Positions 22,120 through 35,675 are shown, counted from the stretch's first letter. The stretch is 64,000 nt of DNA from Ryuthela nishihirai (GCA_038380435.1 JAWZYU010000058.1:620001-684000); one strand, 5' to 3'. The notes: generated by a model not told the origin, from the letters alone. Translations and numbers: made by a program.

Positions 22120-22600
22120 AGAGGTTTCTTGATGGTCTAGTGCAATGTTTCCTAATTGTTCCACCGCCCACTGGGGGGGCGCTGGAACAATCCAGGGGGT
22201 CGGTAGTAGCCACGGGTGCAATTGGGGGGCGGTGTAAGCATGAAGAAAGAACGGAAGATAAGTAAAATTTGAAAAACCGTTCGTACATATTTCATCTGTT
22301 GTGTAACATAGAGTTAAAGTCGTAGTGATTATTTTCCATTTTAAATGCTATGGACGATTTTAATAAATAAATTTATAATTTCAAGTTTCACATTTCTTTA
22401 CTACGTTGTATCTTTCTGTTTGTTCGCTTAAAGAAGATAGATTTCCAGGGGGGCGCTGAGTAATTGTTTTTCAGAAAAGGGGACGGTAAGACAAATAAGC
22501 TTGGGAACTTCTGGTCTAGTGGCTAACACACATAGAATGATTTTTTTGGAAGACCTGTTCGAATCCCAGTTAGGAAAACAAATAATTTTTTTCAATAAAT
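22120..22600 (+). repeat. Family C SINE split by a hAT MITE
   Basis: The tRNA-Glu-like head begins about 22120 and reaches GTCTAGTG (22135-22142). It resumes after the MITE at 22514 with the same GTCTAGTG, then GGCTAAC and the B box GTTCGAATCCCAG. The MITE therefore inserted in the A box of this SINE. Confidence 0.7.
22143..22513. mobile_element. Intact hAT-type MITE spanning the palindrome edge
   Basis: A 371 bp element with ends CAATGTTTCCTAA and TTGGGAACTTCTG. It has a perfect 8 bp target duplication GTCTAGTG on each side (22135-22142, 22514-22521). The inverted-repeat arm begins at 22193, so 50 bp of the MITE lie in the spacer. No coding capacity. Confidence 0.9.
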
Positions 22601-23205
22601 GTAAAATGATATATCCGAATTTTCCCAAAAGTTAAACAGCAGTCTCTAATTTTGAATTTTAAATTTTAGTGGAAAACGATGGGAAATGCGAAAATTTCAA
22701 ATAAATATTAGAAACTGTCTATACCAGAAACTCGAATTTTTTATAACCGAGTGTAGTGGTCAAAACTATGATAACTAATTTGCCCTTCAATCTCCTGTAG
22801 GAGTGGAAAAACCTCCACTTTTCCTTTAACGGATAAATAAATATACCCATTGTGCTCCATAGGTAGAATGTCATTCATGAATTTTCCCAACCATCCACTC
22901 GGTCGAATTTCCACTGCTAGATGGCGCTAATGACCGAAAACTGAAACCCTGAGCAGCAATCACCCTATAACTGTAGAGAAGTTGGAAAATGAAATATTTT
23001 AACGGATATAGGAAGCGAACCTTTAATACTAGAAATTTGAAATTTTAGTTTAAGGGTGTGATCAATATATTTTTATTGGAAGCAATGATTTCTCTCCTTA
23101 CCACAGGGAGAAGGCAAAGAAATGGTATATTATCTTTTAAGACATGAATGAAAAATTGTTTTTCTGTTGCATGGGGACGATATCTGGTGGAACAGTGTGA
23201 AGAAT

Positions 23206-23544
23206 TGCGCTGGGCGGATTTACTTCTTTGCGATACTTTTTTGCAAACAATGTAATAAATGGACAGGTCACAAGGATCCCAAGAACTCAAAGAATTTAGG
23301 GGAAGGGTATCATTCGACAGATGGAAGCTTTTGTTAACTACATACACCATGTTCTGTAACGTGCACAGGATGTTTCCTGCACACCAAAACACCGCTAATC
23401 ATTCCATACGGCAAAGGTCTGCCTTTCCAAGTCCGTCGGTGTCCGTTTTCTCCTCGAGGGCAGAACGAGGGATATCGGAGAATAATTGCAAACAGAGTAC
23501 GTTTGCGACTCGAAATGGGAACTGCACATTGCGAGCTGAGCCAA
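23206..23544 (-). repeat. Diverged family B SINE (mirror copy)
   Basis: Partner of 19437-19775. A family A tail fragment lies at 23695-23723. Confidence 0.7.
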
Positions 23545-23723
23545 TTCTAGTCACGTGAATTAGTCCGACAAGAATTTCTCATAAGAAATGAAAGAAACAC
23601 GAGGGATAAGTTTCAGAATAATTGTTATCCGCTCTTCCTTTAAGAGATATATCACTGCAATTCCTAATTTCCAGCATTCATATATAATTTGCGATTCGTG
23701 GCAAGCAGCTGCTTGAGGGGATA

Positions 23724-26329
23724 TTCATTCATTCATTATTTTAAGTTTTGCATTTTCCTACATTTAGCCCCACATAACGACCTAAATAAAGGGCCTTTGG
23801 AAGATTTGGAAATGATGAATTATTATATTTCCTTAGTGATCATTTAGTTCAAAAAGTATTTTTCATCAAACTTTCCAAATATTGATTTGCTTTTCCCATC
23901 AACCGTTCGAGCGAAGGGAGAAATTTTTGCTTCCGTTATAAGTTTTTGGATAATCTCATTTTACCACTTCAATACGAAACTTCTAGCAGAAAATTATTGT
24001 TTGCAATATTCGTTTAAACTTTTGAAATCTTCAAATTTTTTAATCATACGCACATCTGAAACTTTCTTTGGATAGCCGAAATGTGTGAAACGTAAGAGTT
24101 CATCGTACCTATCCAACACAAATATATTTTTTAATTGATCTGTACATCGAACAATTATCTCTTAAAACAAAATAACAATAGCAATCACTTTAAAGAGATA
24201 TCTCACCACTCTGAAGAGTAATGGTAACAATCATTGCTGTCCACGAGAATGTCATGACATTTACATTTCACATGCAAATTTCGAATCTCTAACGTATTGA
24301 AGTTTAGCAATTTTAAAACTAGTTATATTTCATCACTGCTTATCTAACTCATATTAAATTCTTAATTTGCCTCTAGAAAATGAAATTTGAATATTCACAT
24401 ATAAGCAGACAGATGACAAAGCGAAAATATTAGCTCATTTTTTCTAAAAAGGAAATAAAAATGAGAAACCGATGTCAAATTGTTTTCAAATAATGGTGAC
24501 AACCTGTATGTTCACAAACGATTCTATTCTTCACATAACAAGTTATAATCTTTACTAAATAGGCGAATTCATGTTCGTGTATATCTTCATCCGTAGGCAA
24601 TAATTAAAATGTTCTTTATCGTTCACAATTATATTACGCGTTATAGCAGTTTAAACACTAATCTTTTGGGAGTACTTAAATTACGAACAAGAAGTCACAT
24701 AGGTTAGACAAGGAAACATCCAAGGTGCTTTCCTATATGATAATTGTAATAATATGAACGATCGTAGAGAATAGTGGAGAAATGGTGTTATATTCAACAA
24801 CCAGTCGTGTTAGACGAAATCAACCCTATTTGAAAAATCGTGTAGGTAGAATTCGGGTTAGTCATGAACTAGTTACACCGAAATAAACTGCAACCAAGTC
24901 CTGCTTTCTGAGAAAGAAATATAAAATAAATTTTATTGCATTCTACATTAGAAAAAAAAATCGATACATACCTCTTTTTGTTTTAATCTGTTTCTAATTG
25001 GGCAAGCACGCAATTATGTTCGCATTTGCTCTTTTCATAAAAATATGGGCTACCGCAAAAGATTTCAATTTGGAAAACGGTCCTACCTGGCTGAAATTAT
25101 TTGAAAAGTACTTGTCTGTTCGATCAGTTAATGAACCTTTTGACTCTGTTAGTGTTTTTTTTAATAGTTTTCCTGGACATATTAGAAAATTCAGGAAAAC
25201 TGAAAGAATCTTTAGAGAAATAAAAATTTCTTATTTTAATGAATTATTTGCTGCAAGATTAAATCTGTTTACATTCATTTTCTTATAAATTCATGTGACT
25301 TCTATCATTTTTTATTAAATATCTCATATTGAATAAGATTTATATATACCTTATTGACTCCTTTATCTGCTACATTGAAATCCAGCTAACTTGGGGTGGG
25401 AGAAAATCAAAAACAAATTTAAATACGATTCAGAAAATTATATTCAGATAGTTATATAGTAGTTCAGAAAACTATATTCAGATAATAATTACTAGTCGTA
25501 ATTATTGGTGTCAATTATTCTCACAATGTGTGAGTTTGTCATAGCCGAGGGCACTTGTTTACCTAACAAGTAACATAGCACATGACTAGACTGGTGCTCA
25601 AGGTAATAAATTCACCTGGCCAAGGCAAGGTTCACTAGACTTTGGCAAGGGCCAAAACCTTTTTTAAAATCCCTTAACAAGCATAACATTTCAAAATTTC
25701 ACCAAATCTCTTACTCAAATAACACTAATATAAGGACACTCTCCTTATATCACTTGTGCTAATTTAACATCATTCACCTAACAGTAACCTCAGTGACAAT
25801 CACGCTGAAGATGCTCTCTTCTCCAGCATGTAACTTTCTAACCAATAGAGCATGATAATTACCTGAGACGCTAAGAGAACTTCGATGCGGCGAACTTATT
25901 CACGATAACAAACATACAGCATTCAGGCATGTCCATAAAATCGATATATCTGACAATTTCTAATGACATTATACAATCTCACTTAACAATAACTGTACTA
26001 CAGAAGTTGACTGCTAAGGAGCGAACACAATTTCAAGTGAGAGCAATAATTATACGCATTGGATATCTCCATAAGGTTGACAATTCTGAAAGAACAAACA
26101 AAATAATACTGAAGCTTACTTCTAACGAGCGAATAAAATTTCGAGTGAAAATAATAATACGAAAATAATAATACTCCATGAAGTTGACAAACCTGAAAGC
26201 AGAGACATAACAATACCGAAAGTGTAGAGATGGTGTCATGTCCTGCTTCACTAGTGTATATGATGTGTGGGGCGTGTCATTCACGAATTACGTTTCTCCT
26301 AATTGCTGCGTGTAAAAAAAAATAAAATA
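23724..26329. other. AT-rich stretch, no gene recognised (mirror of 16651-19257)
   Basis: It contains the partner of the degenerate 113 bp repeat at about 25980-26215 and the uncharacterised 96-codon frame (24998-25288, plus). No motif supports a gene. Confidence 0.4.
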
Positions 26330-26480
26330 AATATCCCCTCAAGCCGCTGCTTGTCATAGAGGTCAGACAGGAGCCTGTCAGTTTATATGCCATAGTAGAA
26401 GGTCTGAGAGGATGGCAGGACCTCAGCAGAAAAACAACACAAACATCCATGCCTTACCCGGGGCTCGAACCCAGCTCCCT
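26330..26480 (-). repeat. Family A SINE (mirror copy)
   Basis: Partner of 16500-16650; same 5' truncation. Confidence 0.85.
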
Positions 26481-26529
26481 GCGTGTAGTACGTGTTTAAT
26501 TGGTGTGTCAAAGAATCAGAACATAGGCT

Positions 26530-27995
26530 TCACAATTTTTCTGAGGGCCCTTCGAAATAGCTGGACTTCTGCGCTGATTGCATTTCTGTTGTGTGCGCGC
26601 GGGCGGGTCAATGACTACTCCGTAGACTCGCCCAGAAGCAAAGCTGTCCACATGCATCTCGTCCATTCCTTGGATCCTCCGCTTCGTGCATTGGAACAGC
26701 TCAGAATTCGTCGAATCTTCCATTTCGGGGCAGCGAAACACCCAAGCGGCTTGGCCGATGGGGATTTCCTTATGATGGGCTGCATGCCGGGAGAGCTCTT
26801 CAGTTCGCTCCTGTAGTGGCTCGTTGGATTGTGGTGGCTGCTCGGACCGGATGGCCTGTGATGTGGTTCTAGGTGGCTCCAGGTTCCAAATCCCAGTCGT
26901 GTTCTTCTGGCTTCGTTTCTGAGTTTGCCCTTGGTTGGGGCCTTGATTAAAAGTAGGAAAGAAAGGAGTGATGTTAATTATGCATAAATATTCAGTGATA
27001 TAATTTGTTTAAAATTAAAGGCAAAGCTATCTTTTTTAAAAGTAATTAAAATAAAAATATTTATTCATAAGGATTTTATTAAAACAAATGAGAATATTTG
27101 AAAATTAGTTACCGGATTTTTTAAAAAATAATATCTACCAATCGAATTTTTAGAAATTTAGCTATAATGAAACATCTTATATTTTTCAAAATTAGGTCTG
27201 CTGTTACTGCATGTGCGTATCGAGGTGTGCATATCGTACCGAGGTGTCCTTGGCCTACTTTGACCTTGGTTCGGTGCACTGGAGTGGAGGGGGTGGAATA
27301 TTTTTCCCTTTGGCTTTTCCTGATAGCCGCGCCTCTGCAGACAGGAAATGCATGTCTGTACATAGTTGAGAATATCGGAGTACATTCCTGAGAAATATTA
27401 CTTGGTTTAACTCTCTGTTGTGTTTTGTCCCCACCTAGGGGACCTGAACAAAGGTTATCGTGACACAACCCTAAAATATGGCCTCTTAGACTGAGCAGTA
27501 CCTCTATTTCCTCTATGACGTCAGTGCCAGGGCTTCGTTGATCAAAATGAAATAGGACTCCCTCTTTCATGTAGATAGGGTCAGGGGCGTTCGTGGCAAA
27601 GCTAGTGTTTAGACCTTCCAAGGCATTTATACTCCCCCTGAGTGCAGGGTTCTCTATCTGCATCTCCCTCAGCAGGGCTCAGTCCCCTAATTGGCTGGGA
27701 GGGTGTGCGTCCTTCTCAACTACCTGTTTGTTTCGCGACAGGGTATCGGCGAGGATATTGTGTTCCCGTGGGTGATACACGACATCGATATCATAATCCC
27801 GAAGTGTAAGGTTTTGACTTCGCCAATCTGCTCGAAGGGTCTTTAAATTTCATTAGATTTGACAAGGGGGAGTGATCAGATACGACTGTGAATCGGCGGT
27901 CATAGAGATACTGTTTGAAATGGGTGATTGCAAATTTTATGGCGAGGGCTTCCTTCTTGATGGTGGAGCAGTGATGGATGAGTCGCATTCTTTTG
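26530..27995 (-). pseudogene. Ty3/gypsy pol fragment (mirror copy)
   Basis: Partner of 14985-16450 with the same frameshifts: RNase H motifs near 27970-27800, integrase zinc-binding region near 27560-27280, and the inserted family R repeat at 26938-27258. A few residue changes separate it from the left copy, for example Asp (left) to Gly (right) in GHL-D/G-TICTP. Confidence 0.8.
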
Positions 27996-28129
27996 AACTC
28001 ACGCTCAAGACTTCCTATTAAAAATTCGTAACAATAATAAAACGTCTGTGGGGAATCCCATCATAAGTTACGTATTGTTACATAAGATGAAGTTGTATGG
28101 GGGAATGGTAATATCATCTATAACAGAAA

Positions 28130-28293
28130 TGTGTAATTTACAACCAACCCTTACAAAGATTTCATTACAAACATTAAAAATTATACTTTTATAATGGTAC
28201 TTGATACTTTTATAATGGTACTTGGTAATTTGCAACCAACCCTTACAAAGATTTCATTCCAAACATTAGAAATGATACTTGGTACTTTTATCA
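28130..28293 (-). repeat. Degenerate local tandem repeat (mirror copy)
   Basis: Partner of 14687-14850. The surrounding 27996-29072 has no gene. Confidence 0.65.
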
Positions 28294-29080
28294 CTTAATG
28301 TGCATTATTAGAAACTAGGGTCAGAATTAGGGGGGGGGGAACTGCAAGGGGGCCATGCCCCTTTGGAAATGCTATTACAGATAATTGAAAAAAAAAGATC
28401 TTTTTCTATTGGATGCACATTTGAAGAATTGTGTTTCAGAGACTTGTATAAGGAATGAGAGAAGCAATTATACTGCAGTGGAAATTTAGCGTCAAATAAA
28501 AAAAGGAAATAAGATTTGATAATTTTATTTTATCCTTTCTCAGTCTACCTTTTTTGCTTTTTTCCGCTCGATTGATTCTTACCTCGCCCTCAACCCCACA
28601 CCTTTCTTTTTTCCTACATCCAGACCTATTGCAAATTAATGTTATTAAATGGGAGAATGTTATACTAAAGCTCAATTGTTATAGATCTTAACTTTTAAAA
28701 AGGAGTAACTTATTTTAATTTGTCGTCTATCTGCCTTTTCATTTCTAAATATACCTGTTATTGGTTTTAATGATAAATCAGATTTTTCTTTGCGATGCTA
28801 AAAGAATAGCCTAAACTATTCATCACCAGGCTTCAGTTTAGAATTTCGCATAAAAATTAAAAACGATTAAATAAAATTCATGCTTCTTATTTCTGGTATT
28901 ATTAGGTTTCTTAATTTTCATAACGCTACCTGAAGAAAGTTTAAATAAATTACTATAAATATTAGCATATCCATTTTATTAAAATATTTGAGCAATTTCT
29001 GATTCGTTCGAGACAGGTTTCTGCGCGTGAGGAAACTGAAAAAAATAAAAATAGTAACGGAAATGGGCAATGGCTTAGGG

Positions 29081-29299
29081 CAGTGATTCTCAATGTGGAG
29101 TACGCCTACCCCTAAGGGGTATGTGGTAAACTTTTTTGTGGTATGCCGTGAGAGCTCAAAATTCGTTAGATATAGTAACAATGTCGCTAAGTTGGCATTA
29201 TTATCCTTTAACTATAGTTTTATCTATCTATATAAGGGCTACGTCAGTTACATACACATTTCCAGGGGGTACGTGAAGCATAAAAGTTGAGAATCACTG
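29081..29299. mobile_element. hAT-type MITE (mirror copy)
   Basis: Partner of 13681-13899. The same GCTTAGGG target duplication is present on both sides. Confidence 0.92.
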
Positions 29300-29354
29300 G
29301 CTTAGGGAATAGTGGGTTGCTACAGACCCAATGTTCCTGGAGTGAATTAAAAAA

Positions 29355-29672
29355 ACTAACTAATGGGTTATTTTTCCTCCGAGTGATACTTTTTTTGCGC
29401 ATAATGGACTACATGTCAAGGCAACAGGAACCCCGACGGCTGAGAGAAAGTTTGGAAGAAGCAACCCACTGGATAGCTGTTAAGAAACAGATGGTAGCCA
29501 CACGTCAAGGTCATAGAGCATGTTCTTTCACGTGCACAGGATATGAGTTCTCTTGTTTTTCCTTTGAGAAGCACTTTTTGGCTTCAAATAGGTTAAACGA
29601 TCAAGTCACCAGGACCCTAAATACTGAGAGAAGGTTGCGGGATGAGGACCCAGTGGATAGCTGTTAGTCATT
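29355..29672 (-). repeat. Rearranged family B SINE (mirror copy)
   Basis: Partner of 13308-13625. Confidence 0.65.
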
Positions 29673-29796
29673 GCCCCAGATGGCGACGTGAACAGAAGAG
29701 AACGGTGGTGGTGGTATCACAGCACTTCCGACTTGTCCTTGAAGGTCAATTAGATATCACGTAGAAGTTAGCTAATAGTTAAGTTAATTAATAATA

Positions 29797-31940
29797 GGTT
29801 AAAAAACTTAATCACTATCCAAGCTGTTTTATTATTGTTCCAGTAGATCAAAATAGCATTACAGGATAATAGGAATATTAGTCATTTCTTGTCGAAATAT
29901 ATGAAGTCCTTTCCTGTTGAACGCATCACACAATATTGTTTAGACCACCGTAACTTGACATGTTTTGACTATTAATGTCATCTGCAGAAGTTGGGTAAAC
30001 TGTTCTACTTCGGGGATTATATGCTTGTGAGTTGTAGGGCTGCACCGTATGGTTTGCAGCGGGTGGCGCTGTTGCGGCTTCGTGGTTCTGCCCATGTGCC
30101 TCGGGTAGGGGTGGAGGTGTTGTTGTTTTAGCAGTGCGAATCCAGGAACAGTTTTCATGAGTGGAGTGGGTGGTAGATTTCTTCGTTTTAGCACGATCAG
30201 GACAGTATATTATGACCCTACAGATAAGCATATCACGCAAATAGCAAATATAAAAAATGACGAACACCTACCACAGTCAATACAGAAAGCATGCCTTCCA
30301 CCTATGTACCCATATGTTCCGCAGCTCTTCGTCAAAGCAAAGACCCATAAACCAGGCACACCATTAAGACCACTAGTTGCAAAACAACGATCAACCTGGA
30401 GAAAGCACTCTACACCTACCTTAAGAATTTCTTCGACCTCACCCTCATATCTCCGTGTGTAGCTTTGGAACAAATAAATGTCTTCACTTGCATCCTCAAG
30501 ATAGACTAGCATCACTAGATGTTGTGTTAATGTTCCCCAACATCCCTGTACAAAATGTCCTAAGCATAATCCAAGGTAAGTAGAATGCCAAAACGGAGCA
30601 ATACAGTTTATCAGAGAAAATATTTTTTTCAAAATGAATTATAGGATCTACTGACAAAAACAAGCGGTGGCTTCTGGATAATAATTAACTTAATAATAAT
30701 CAATAAGAAATTGTTATTAGAAATTCACTCCAACAATTCAAATATCACAAAAGATATGTAGATGATATCAGCATTATATATAGACAATATTCAGAAATTT
30801 TACGAAAGTTGCAAGCACAAATTAATGACGTCTATCCAACCATTAAGATAACCGCTGAAAAGGAAAAGAACGAACAATGGCCATTTTTGGATATGTTACT
30901 ACATCGGCAGGCGCAAAAACTGGAAATCGAAGTCTACCATAAGCCTACAGCGCCGCAAATTATCATCCCATACACCTCCCAACAACCACTAGCCCACAAA
31001 AAAGTGCACTAAAAACTGCATTCCTAGGAAATATGAAATATGCTTTTACACCTCAGTTTTATGAAAAAGAAAGAGTAAAAATATACTCGGATGCTCAAAA
31101 TGGGGGTTACCCACTAAAAATATTGAAACTTGCCGAAAATATGACAAGAATGCCGAATATATGCCGAAAATATGAAGAAAAATATCCCAACTGACATCAA
31201 TGCAGCAATCCAAACAAAAGAAGTTCACCACAGAGATTCCAAACATCCCATTGCTGGAAAATTCATTGAAAAATGCAATGCAACCTTACAGTTACAGAGT
31301 ACCAAATAAAATCAACAACACTATGATTAATTTAATTAAAACCGATCGGGACCAGAACGAGAAAACAGGAGGAGTATATAAAATACCGTTACAAGAAAAC
31401 ACCAACAATAACAATAAACCTTACTGTGGCAAAAAGAGAAGAAACTGCCGAACTAGGATAAAAGAACACGAAAGGGATGTAAGCATAAAAAAAAATCCTT
31501 CATTGGCAAGAGTGGTTTCTAATATCGGAATGACCCCACAATTTGACCTCACCGAAATATTTGTGCCCCCCTCCCCCTTCCGACTAAATTTCAATTGGAT
31601 CTCGCTGAACAACTGGTGATATACCAAAATAGAGAAGCGTGCTGCAACGAAGAAATGCTCTTGGATCAGCGCAACACTGCTAAAACAATCAGACCCCCAC
31701 CCCTATTCGAGGCACACGGGCAGGACCACGAAAAGCCGCACAACAACTCACATGCATGCAATCTCCGAAGTAGAGCTGTTTACCTAACTTCTGAAGATGA
31801 CGTTAATAGTCAAAACGTGTCAAGTTACGTGGTCTCAAAACCATTGTGCGATGAGTGCAACAGGAAAGAACTTACTTGAAATATTTCGACAAGAAGTGAA
31901 TAACATCCCTACTATCCTGTACTCACCGATCAAAATGTTA
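29797..31940 (+). mobile_element. Penelope-like retroelement (mirror copy, one pLTR cut)
   Basis: Plus-strand partner of 10985-13183. The RT active-site YVDD is at 30755-30766, the KTHKPGTPLRPLVA motif near 30340, and the GIY-YIG-like region near 31370-31490. The outer 66 bp of the downstream pLTR and its flank are deleted here (junction at 31940/31941), but the left arm keeps them. Residue differences from the left copy include Ser/Pro in HK-S/P-TAPQ. Confidence 0.8.
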
Positions 31941-31986
31941 TCTGTTAAATCTGCTATAATAATAGGTTCATTATTATTAACAATAG

Positions 31987-32191
31987 TTAAGCCGTGTCCC
32001 GCACAAGGAGACACGACTTAACGTCCCATCCGATAGACTGCGGCCTTTTCAAGCCCATCGGTATCCACTAGTGACTGAGGACATGGAGGGAAATATTGCA
32101 GAGATAAATCTCAACGCTGGTCTAGCTGGGACTCGAACCCAGGAACTGCAGATTACGAGGCTGGCGCGCTACTGACTGACCATCTGTGCCC
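31987..32191 (-). repeat. Family B SINE, truncated (mirror copy)
   Basis: Partner of 10723-10930. The adjoining 32192-32441 is the single copy of the unit that is tandemly doubled on the left. Confidence 0.8.
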
Positions 32192-32750
32192 AAAAAAGTG
32201 TTCTGATATTTATCACTTTATTCGGTATAACCCTTGCGACTAATGCAAGCTTGAAAGTTTTTCATTATTTATTGTTAAGCGTACTAAAAACTGAAAAAAA
32301 AAATGAATGCAGTGTTCCAGGAAAGCTTGTTAAAAGTTATATAAAATAAATTTGTCTTGAATATAATAAATGATTTTTACATCTCTTTCATATTACTTTG
32401 TTCTGTTAAAATTGGGTGGCCCCCTCAGTAACTTACTATGGCTAATGTTCCTTTCTTCCCAATTGGAAAAAAAATTGTTTTAGAATTTTTGCAGTACACT
32501 GGCTCAGTCAAAGAATTAGATGGAATTAAAATTCTTGATTGTTACAGGTTTTGTTTTTACATAAATGTTTAATTTAATTTTTATGTAATTTGCAAAATAT
32601 TTCCTAAAGATTCATTAAAATTAATATTTACAAGTAATACCTTTTAAGTTTTTTAAACAAGGTCACTTTAAAATGATGCTTTGAATAGGTCAACAAATAT
32701 GGCAAACTGGTTGGGGAAGTGATTTTTTCTGCTGTATTAAACCAAAAAAA

Positions 32751-32931
32751 AATATCCCCTCAAGCAGCTGCTTGCCACAGAGTTCTGACAGGAGCCTGTC
32801 AGTTTATATGCCAAAGTAGAAGATCTGAGAATATGGCAGGACCTCAGCAGAAAAACGACACATATATCCATGTCTTACCCGGGTCTCGAACCCAGGTTCC
32901 CTTAGATCAGTAGCCAAGCGCGCTAATCAAA
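32751..32931 (-). repeat. Family A SINE (mirror copy)
   Basis: Partner of 9710-9890. Confidence 0.85.
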
Positions 32932-33165
32932 CACAATTAAATTGTTTATTTTGTTCATAGTCCTATATCTTTAAAAATTTTTGAAACATCACAGAATTGA
33001 GAATAGTGATTATATCAATGATATAAAAAGAGTAAAATTCCAACACAATTTTAACTATAATGCAGAAATGGTGCAGCTCTTACAATATGTTTACAAATAG
33101 TTTTAATTTTTTTCATTTTTCTTTTTACAAATTTCACTCAGTATGCACGCAGTACGTATAACTCA

Positions 33166-33484
33166 TGTCAGTAGATGGCTACTGCTTGGTTGCAGGAGCA
33201 TTCTGCTGACTTTGAAATAATGAATTGGCCACCTAGAAGCCCAGATTTAAATCCTATCGAAAATCTTTGGGATACCGTCGAGCAGAGTGTTTGGGCCCGT
33301 GTCACATCAGCGACGACCTTCAGAGAATCGTGGAGAGCTCTGGAGGAACATGGGTCGCCATACCTGTGGAACATTTGCGCAAGCTTGTGGAGTCCTTACC
33401 TCGTCGTGTGACAGCCATTATCAGGGCCAGAGTGGGTCCAAAACGTAACTAGGTTGCTATTCTTAATTCAATGGCACTTCAGTG
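33166..33484 (+). pseudogene. Tc1/mariner transposase C-terminal fragment (mirror copy)
   Basis: Partner of 9157-9475. It shows RSPDLNPIENLWD, one frameshift, the Tc1 ending EHLRKLVESLPRRV, then the terminal repeat GGCACTTCAGTG followed by TA. Confidence 0.85.
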
Positions 33485-33895
33485 TATATTAGCCTGCTAA
33501 AACGGAGAAAAAACTTATTACAACCTGTTTAATATCGATATATTTAATGAACCCATCTAATTGGGCAATGAGTATTTTGAGTATGGAGGGAAAATTTTGT
33601 TCAGCAGAATGGAATATATTTTCGCACCAATCATTTGGCGCGAAACACATGTCCATTGCTAACTCTTAGTCCATTCACAGCTTTCAACACTTAGTACCCA
33701 GAACGTTAGATTCTATTCAGATACTGCAGTGCCACCAGAAATTTCGACATTTTCCAAAGGATTACTCCCTACCCAATGACAGCTATGACCCCAATCTCTT
33801 ACTGCGACAGGGCTAGAACTTTTGTTTTGTTTGTTTATGTGTTCGCTTATGCATTCGGCCCCCAGAAGATTTAAACGCAGGGGCAGACAGGCGAG

Positions 33896-34201
33896 GATCA
33901 CTGAGCCAAGGTCACTTTGATACACCAGGCCTGGACAGCCTTGAGCAAGACGAGGGCAGATAAAAGTGTAATTAAATATGCATAAAAATTCAAACGATTT
34001 AATTTGTTTAAAATTTTAGTTAAATTTATTTGTTTTAAAACTGGTTGAAAAAAATAATTTATTGATTAGTATTTATTAGGGTAGATAAGAATATTTTAAG
34101 GTTATGTACTATAGTTTTAAAAGTAGATAACTACCTATGGAATTTTTAGTAACCAGGCCACCCCTAAAATGATAGAGAGGGGAAATATTATACCGAGGTG
34201 G
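33896..34201 (+). repeat. Family R repeat (mirror copy)
   Basis: Partner of 8440-8745, starting GCCAAGGTCACTTTGATAC. Confidence 0.5.
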
Positions 34202-34270
34202 TGGTAGGGGAGGGGAAACGAATCGATTTTTAATAAATTGTATTCCAAATGTAAGCTTCAAGCACGGTGT

Positions 34271-34615
34271 TGGGTTGGGTTGTTTTACCACTGAGGGTCA
34301 CATTTTTGCACACAATGGGATAAATGGCCAAGTCACAATGACCTCGAAGGCTCAGAGAAGGTTGGGGGAAGGGATCCCATTGGACAGCTGTTAGGAGACA
34401 GATGGTAGCCTCCCGTCAAGGCCATCCACCGTGTTCTTTAACGTTCACAGTGTTAAAGACTTGGCTCTCTCACACACAAACGGCGACTTAACGTCCCATC
34501 AAACGGATGGCGGCATTTCCAAGCCCATCGGTGTCTCCTACTGACTGTAAGCAGGGCGGGAGTTTTACGGAGATAAATCTGCCTGTCGTGCTACCGACTG
34601 AGCCACCCCCGCCCT
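34271..34615 (-). repeat. Family B SINE (mirror copy)
   Basis: Partner of 8026-8370. One visible substitution lies in the tRNA-like head. Bases 34616-35596 after it show no gene. Confidence 0.85.
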
Positions 34616-35596
34616 CCGGCGTGAGGAGTGCCATCGACTATGTGGGTTTTAGGTCTCTTCCAAATGTGGGGGAGAAAATTTTTTCCTAGGGGGAAAACGA
34701 TGGGGAGCATCTTGACCGTAATGAGTTTTAAATGCAAATGATAGCATGTGACACGAGGATGTCATACACTATATATTTGAAAGAGTTTCAGACGTGAGAA
34801 ATGCCGGGTAAATCTGCTGGTATCTAGAGTATAATAATAATAGAAGCTGTCTGGCTGTGTGCTTGTTTGTCTGCGGCAGTCATACTCGTCCTGTAATCAT
34901 AGTAGATGTTTTAAAATTTTCAGAGAATGTTTCTGGTTGTATTCTATGTAGCAGTGCGAAATTTCAAGTCGAAATTGCGAAAGGGAGCCTTGCTAGAACT
35001 AAACCTATTTACCATGCTATTCCTATGTGGAACTGTAATCGCTGTAAAATTATTGTTGCCATTTACTGCTACCTAAATCTGAACGTAAAAGTCATAATAA
35101 CATTTAAATCTGCTTCGTTGCCAGATTACCTCCATTTTTAAATAATAATTTTTAAGGCTTCCCATGCAACTAAAGGTCTGATATTTTAACTCATTACGTG
35201 GTCAAGTAAGGGAAACTCTGCTAAAAAATTTGGGACAGTTCGATAAAGTACATCATGAACCACAGAACATCAAAATCTGTCGAAATAAAATCTTGATTAT
35301 TTTCGACGAAGCCACTTGTTTATGGGAACGCGCGCTGACGTCACAAACGATCTACCAAATTCTGCCCAATTCTTTTTTTTCTCATATGTAAGTAACGCTA
35401 CCTGTAGAAAGTTTAGGTAAATTTTTACAAGTAAAGTTATTTCCGTTTATTTACTTACATATTGGAAATCTTGAAAGGGGTTCAAGAGAGATTTCTGGGT
35501 CGAAATAAATGTGAAAAACGACGAAAATTAGGATTGGGTATTGGAATCCGTATTCTATGGGGGCGTAACCATCGAGAATCAAGGTCTTTTCACTGG

Positions 35597-35675
35597 TGAC
35601 GTCACACGTTCTGACGCAAGGCCAACTAGAAAGACAGGCCACGACACTGGAATATCACGTGATCAACTTAGTCCG
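35597..35675 (+). promoter_or_regulatory. Conserved CRE/E-box block (mirror copy)
   Basis: Partner of 6966-7044, about 1.9 kb upstream of the right-arm THAP start. It contains TGACGTCA at its left end and TCACGTGA. A donor-like AG|GTAAGC follows at 35768/35769, so the block would sit in or just before a noncoding first exon. Confidence 0.5.

Larger units (their letters stand above)
20789..22192. other. Unique 1.4 kb spacer of the giant inverted repeat
   Basis: The only part between the arms that has no partner. It contains a LINE 5' fragment, an inverted pair of SINE-like sequences, a family C SINE, a tRNA-like B box (GGTTCGAATCCAGG, about 21753), a 49 bp tandem repeat, and the outer ~50 bp of a hAT MITE. 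No protein gene is seen. Confidence 0.9.
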
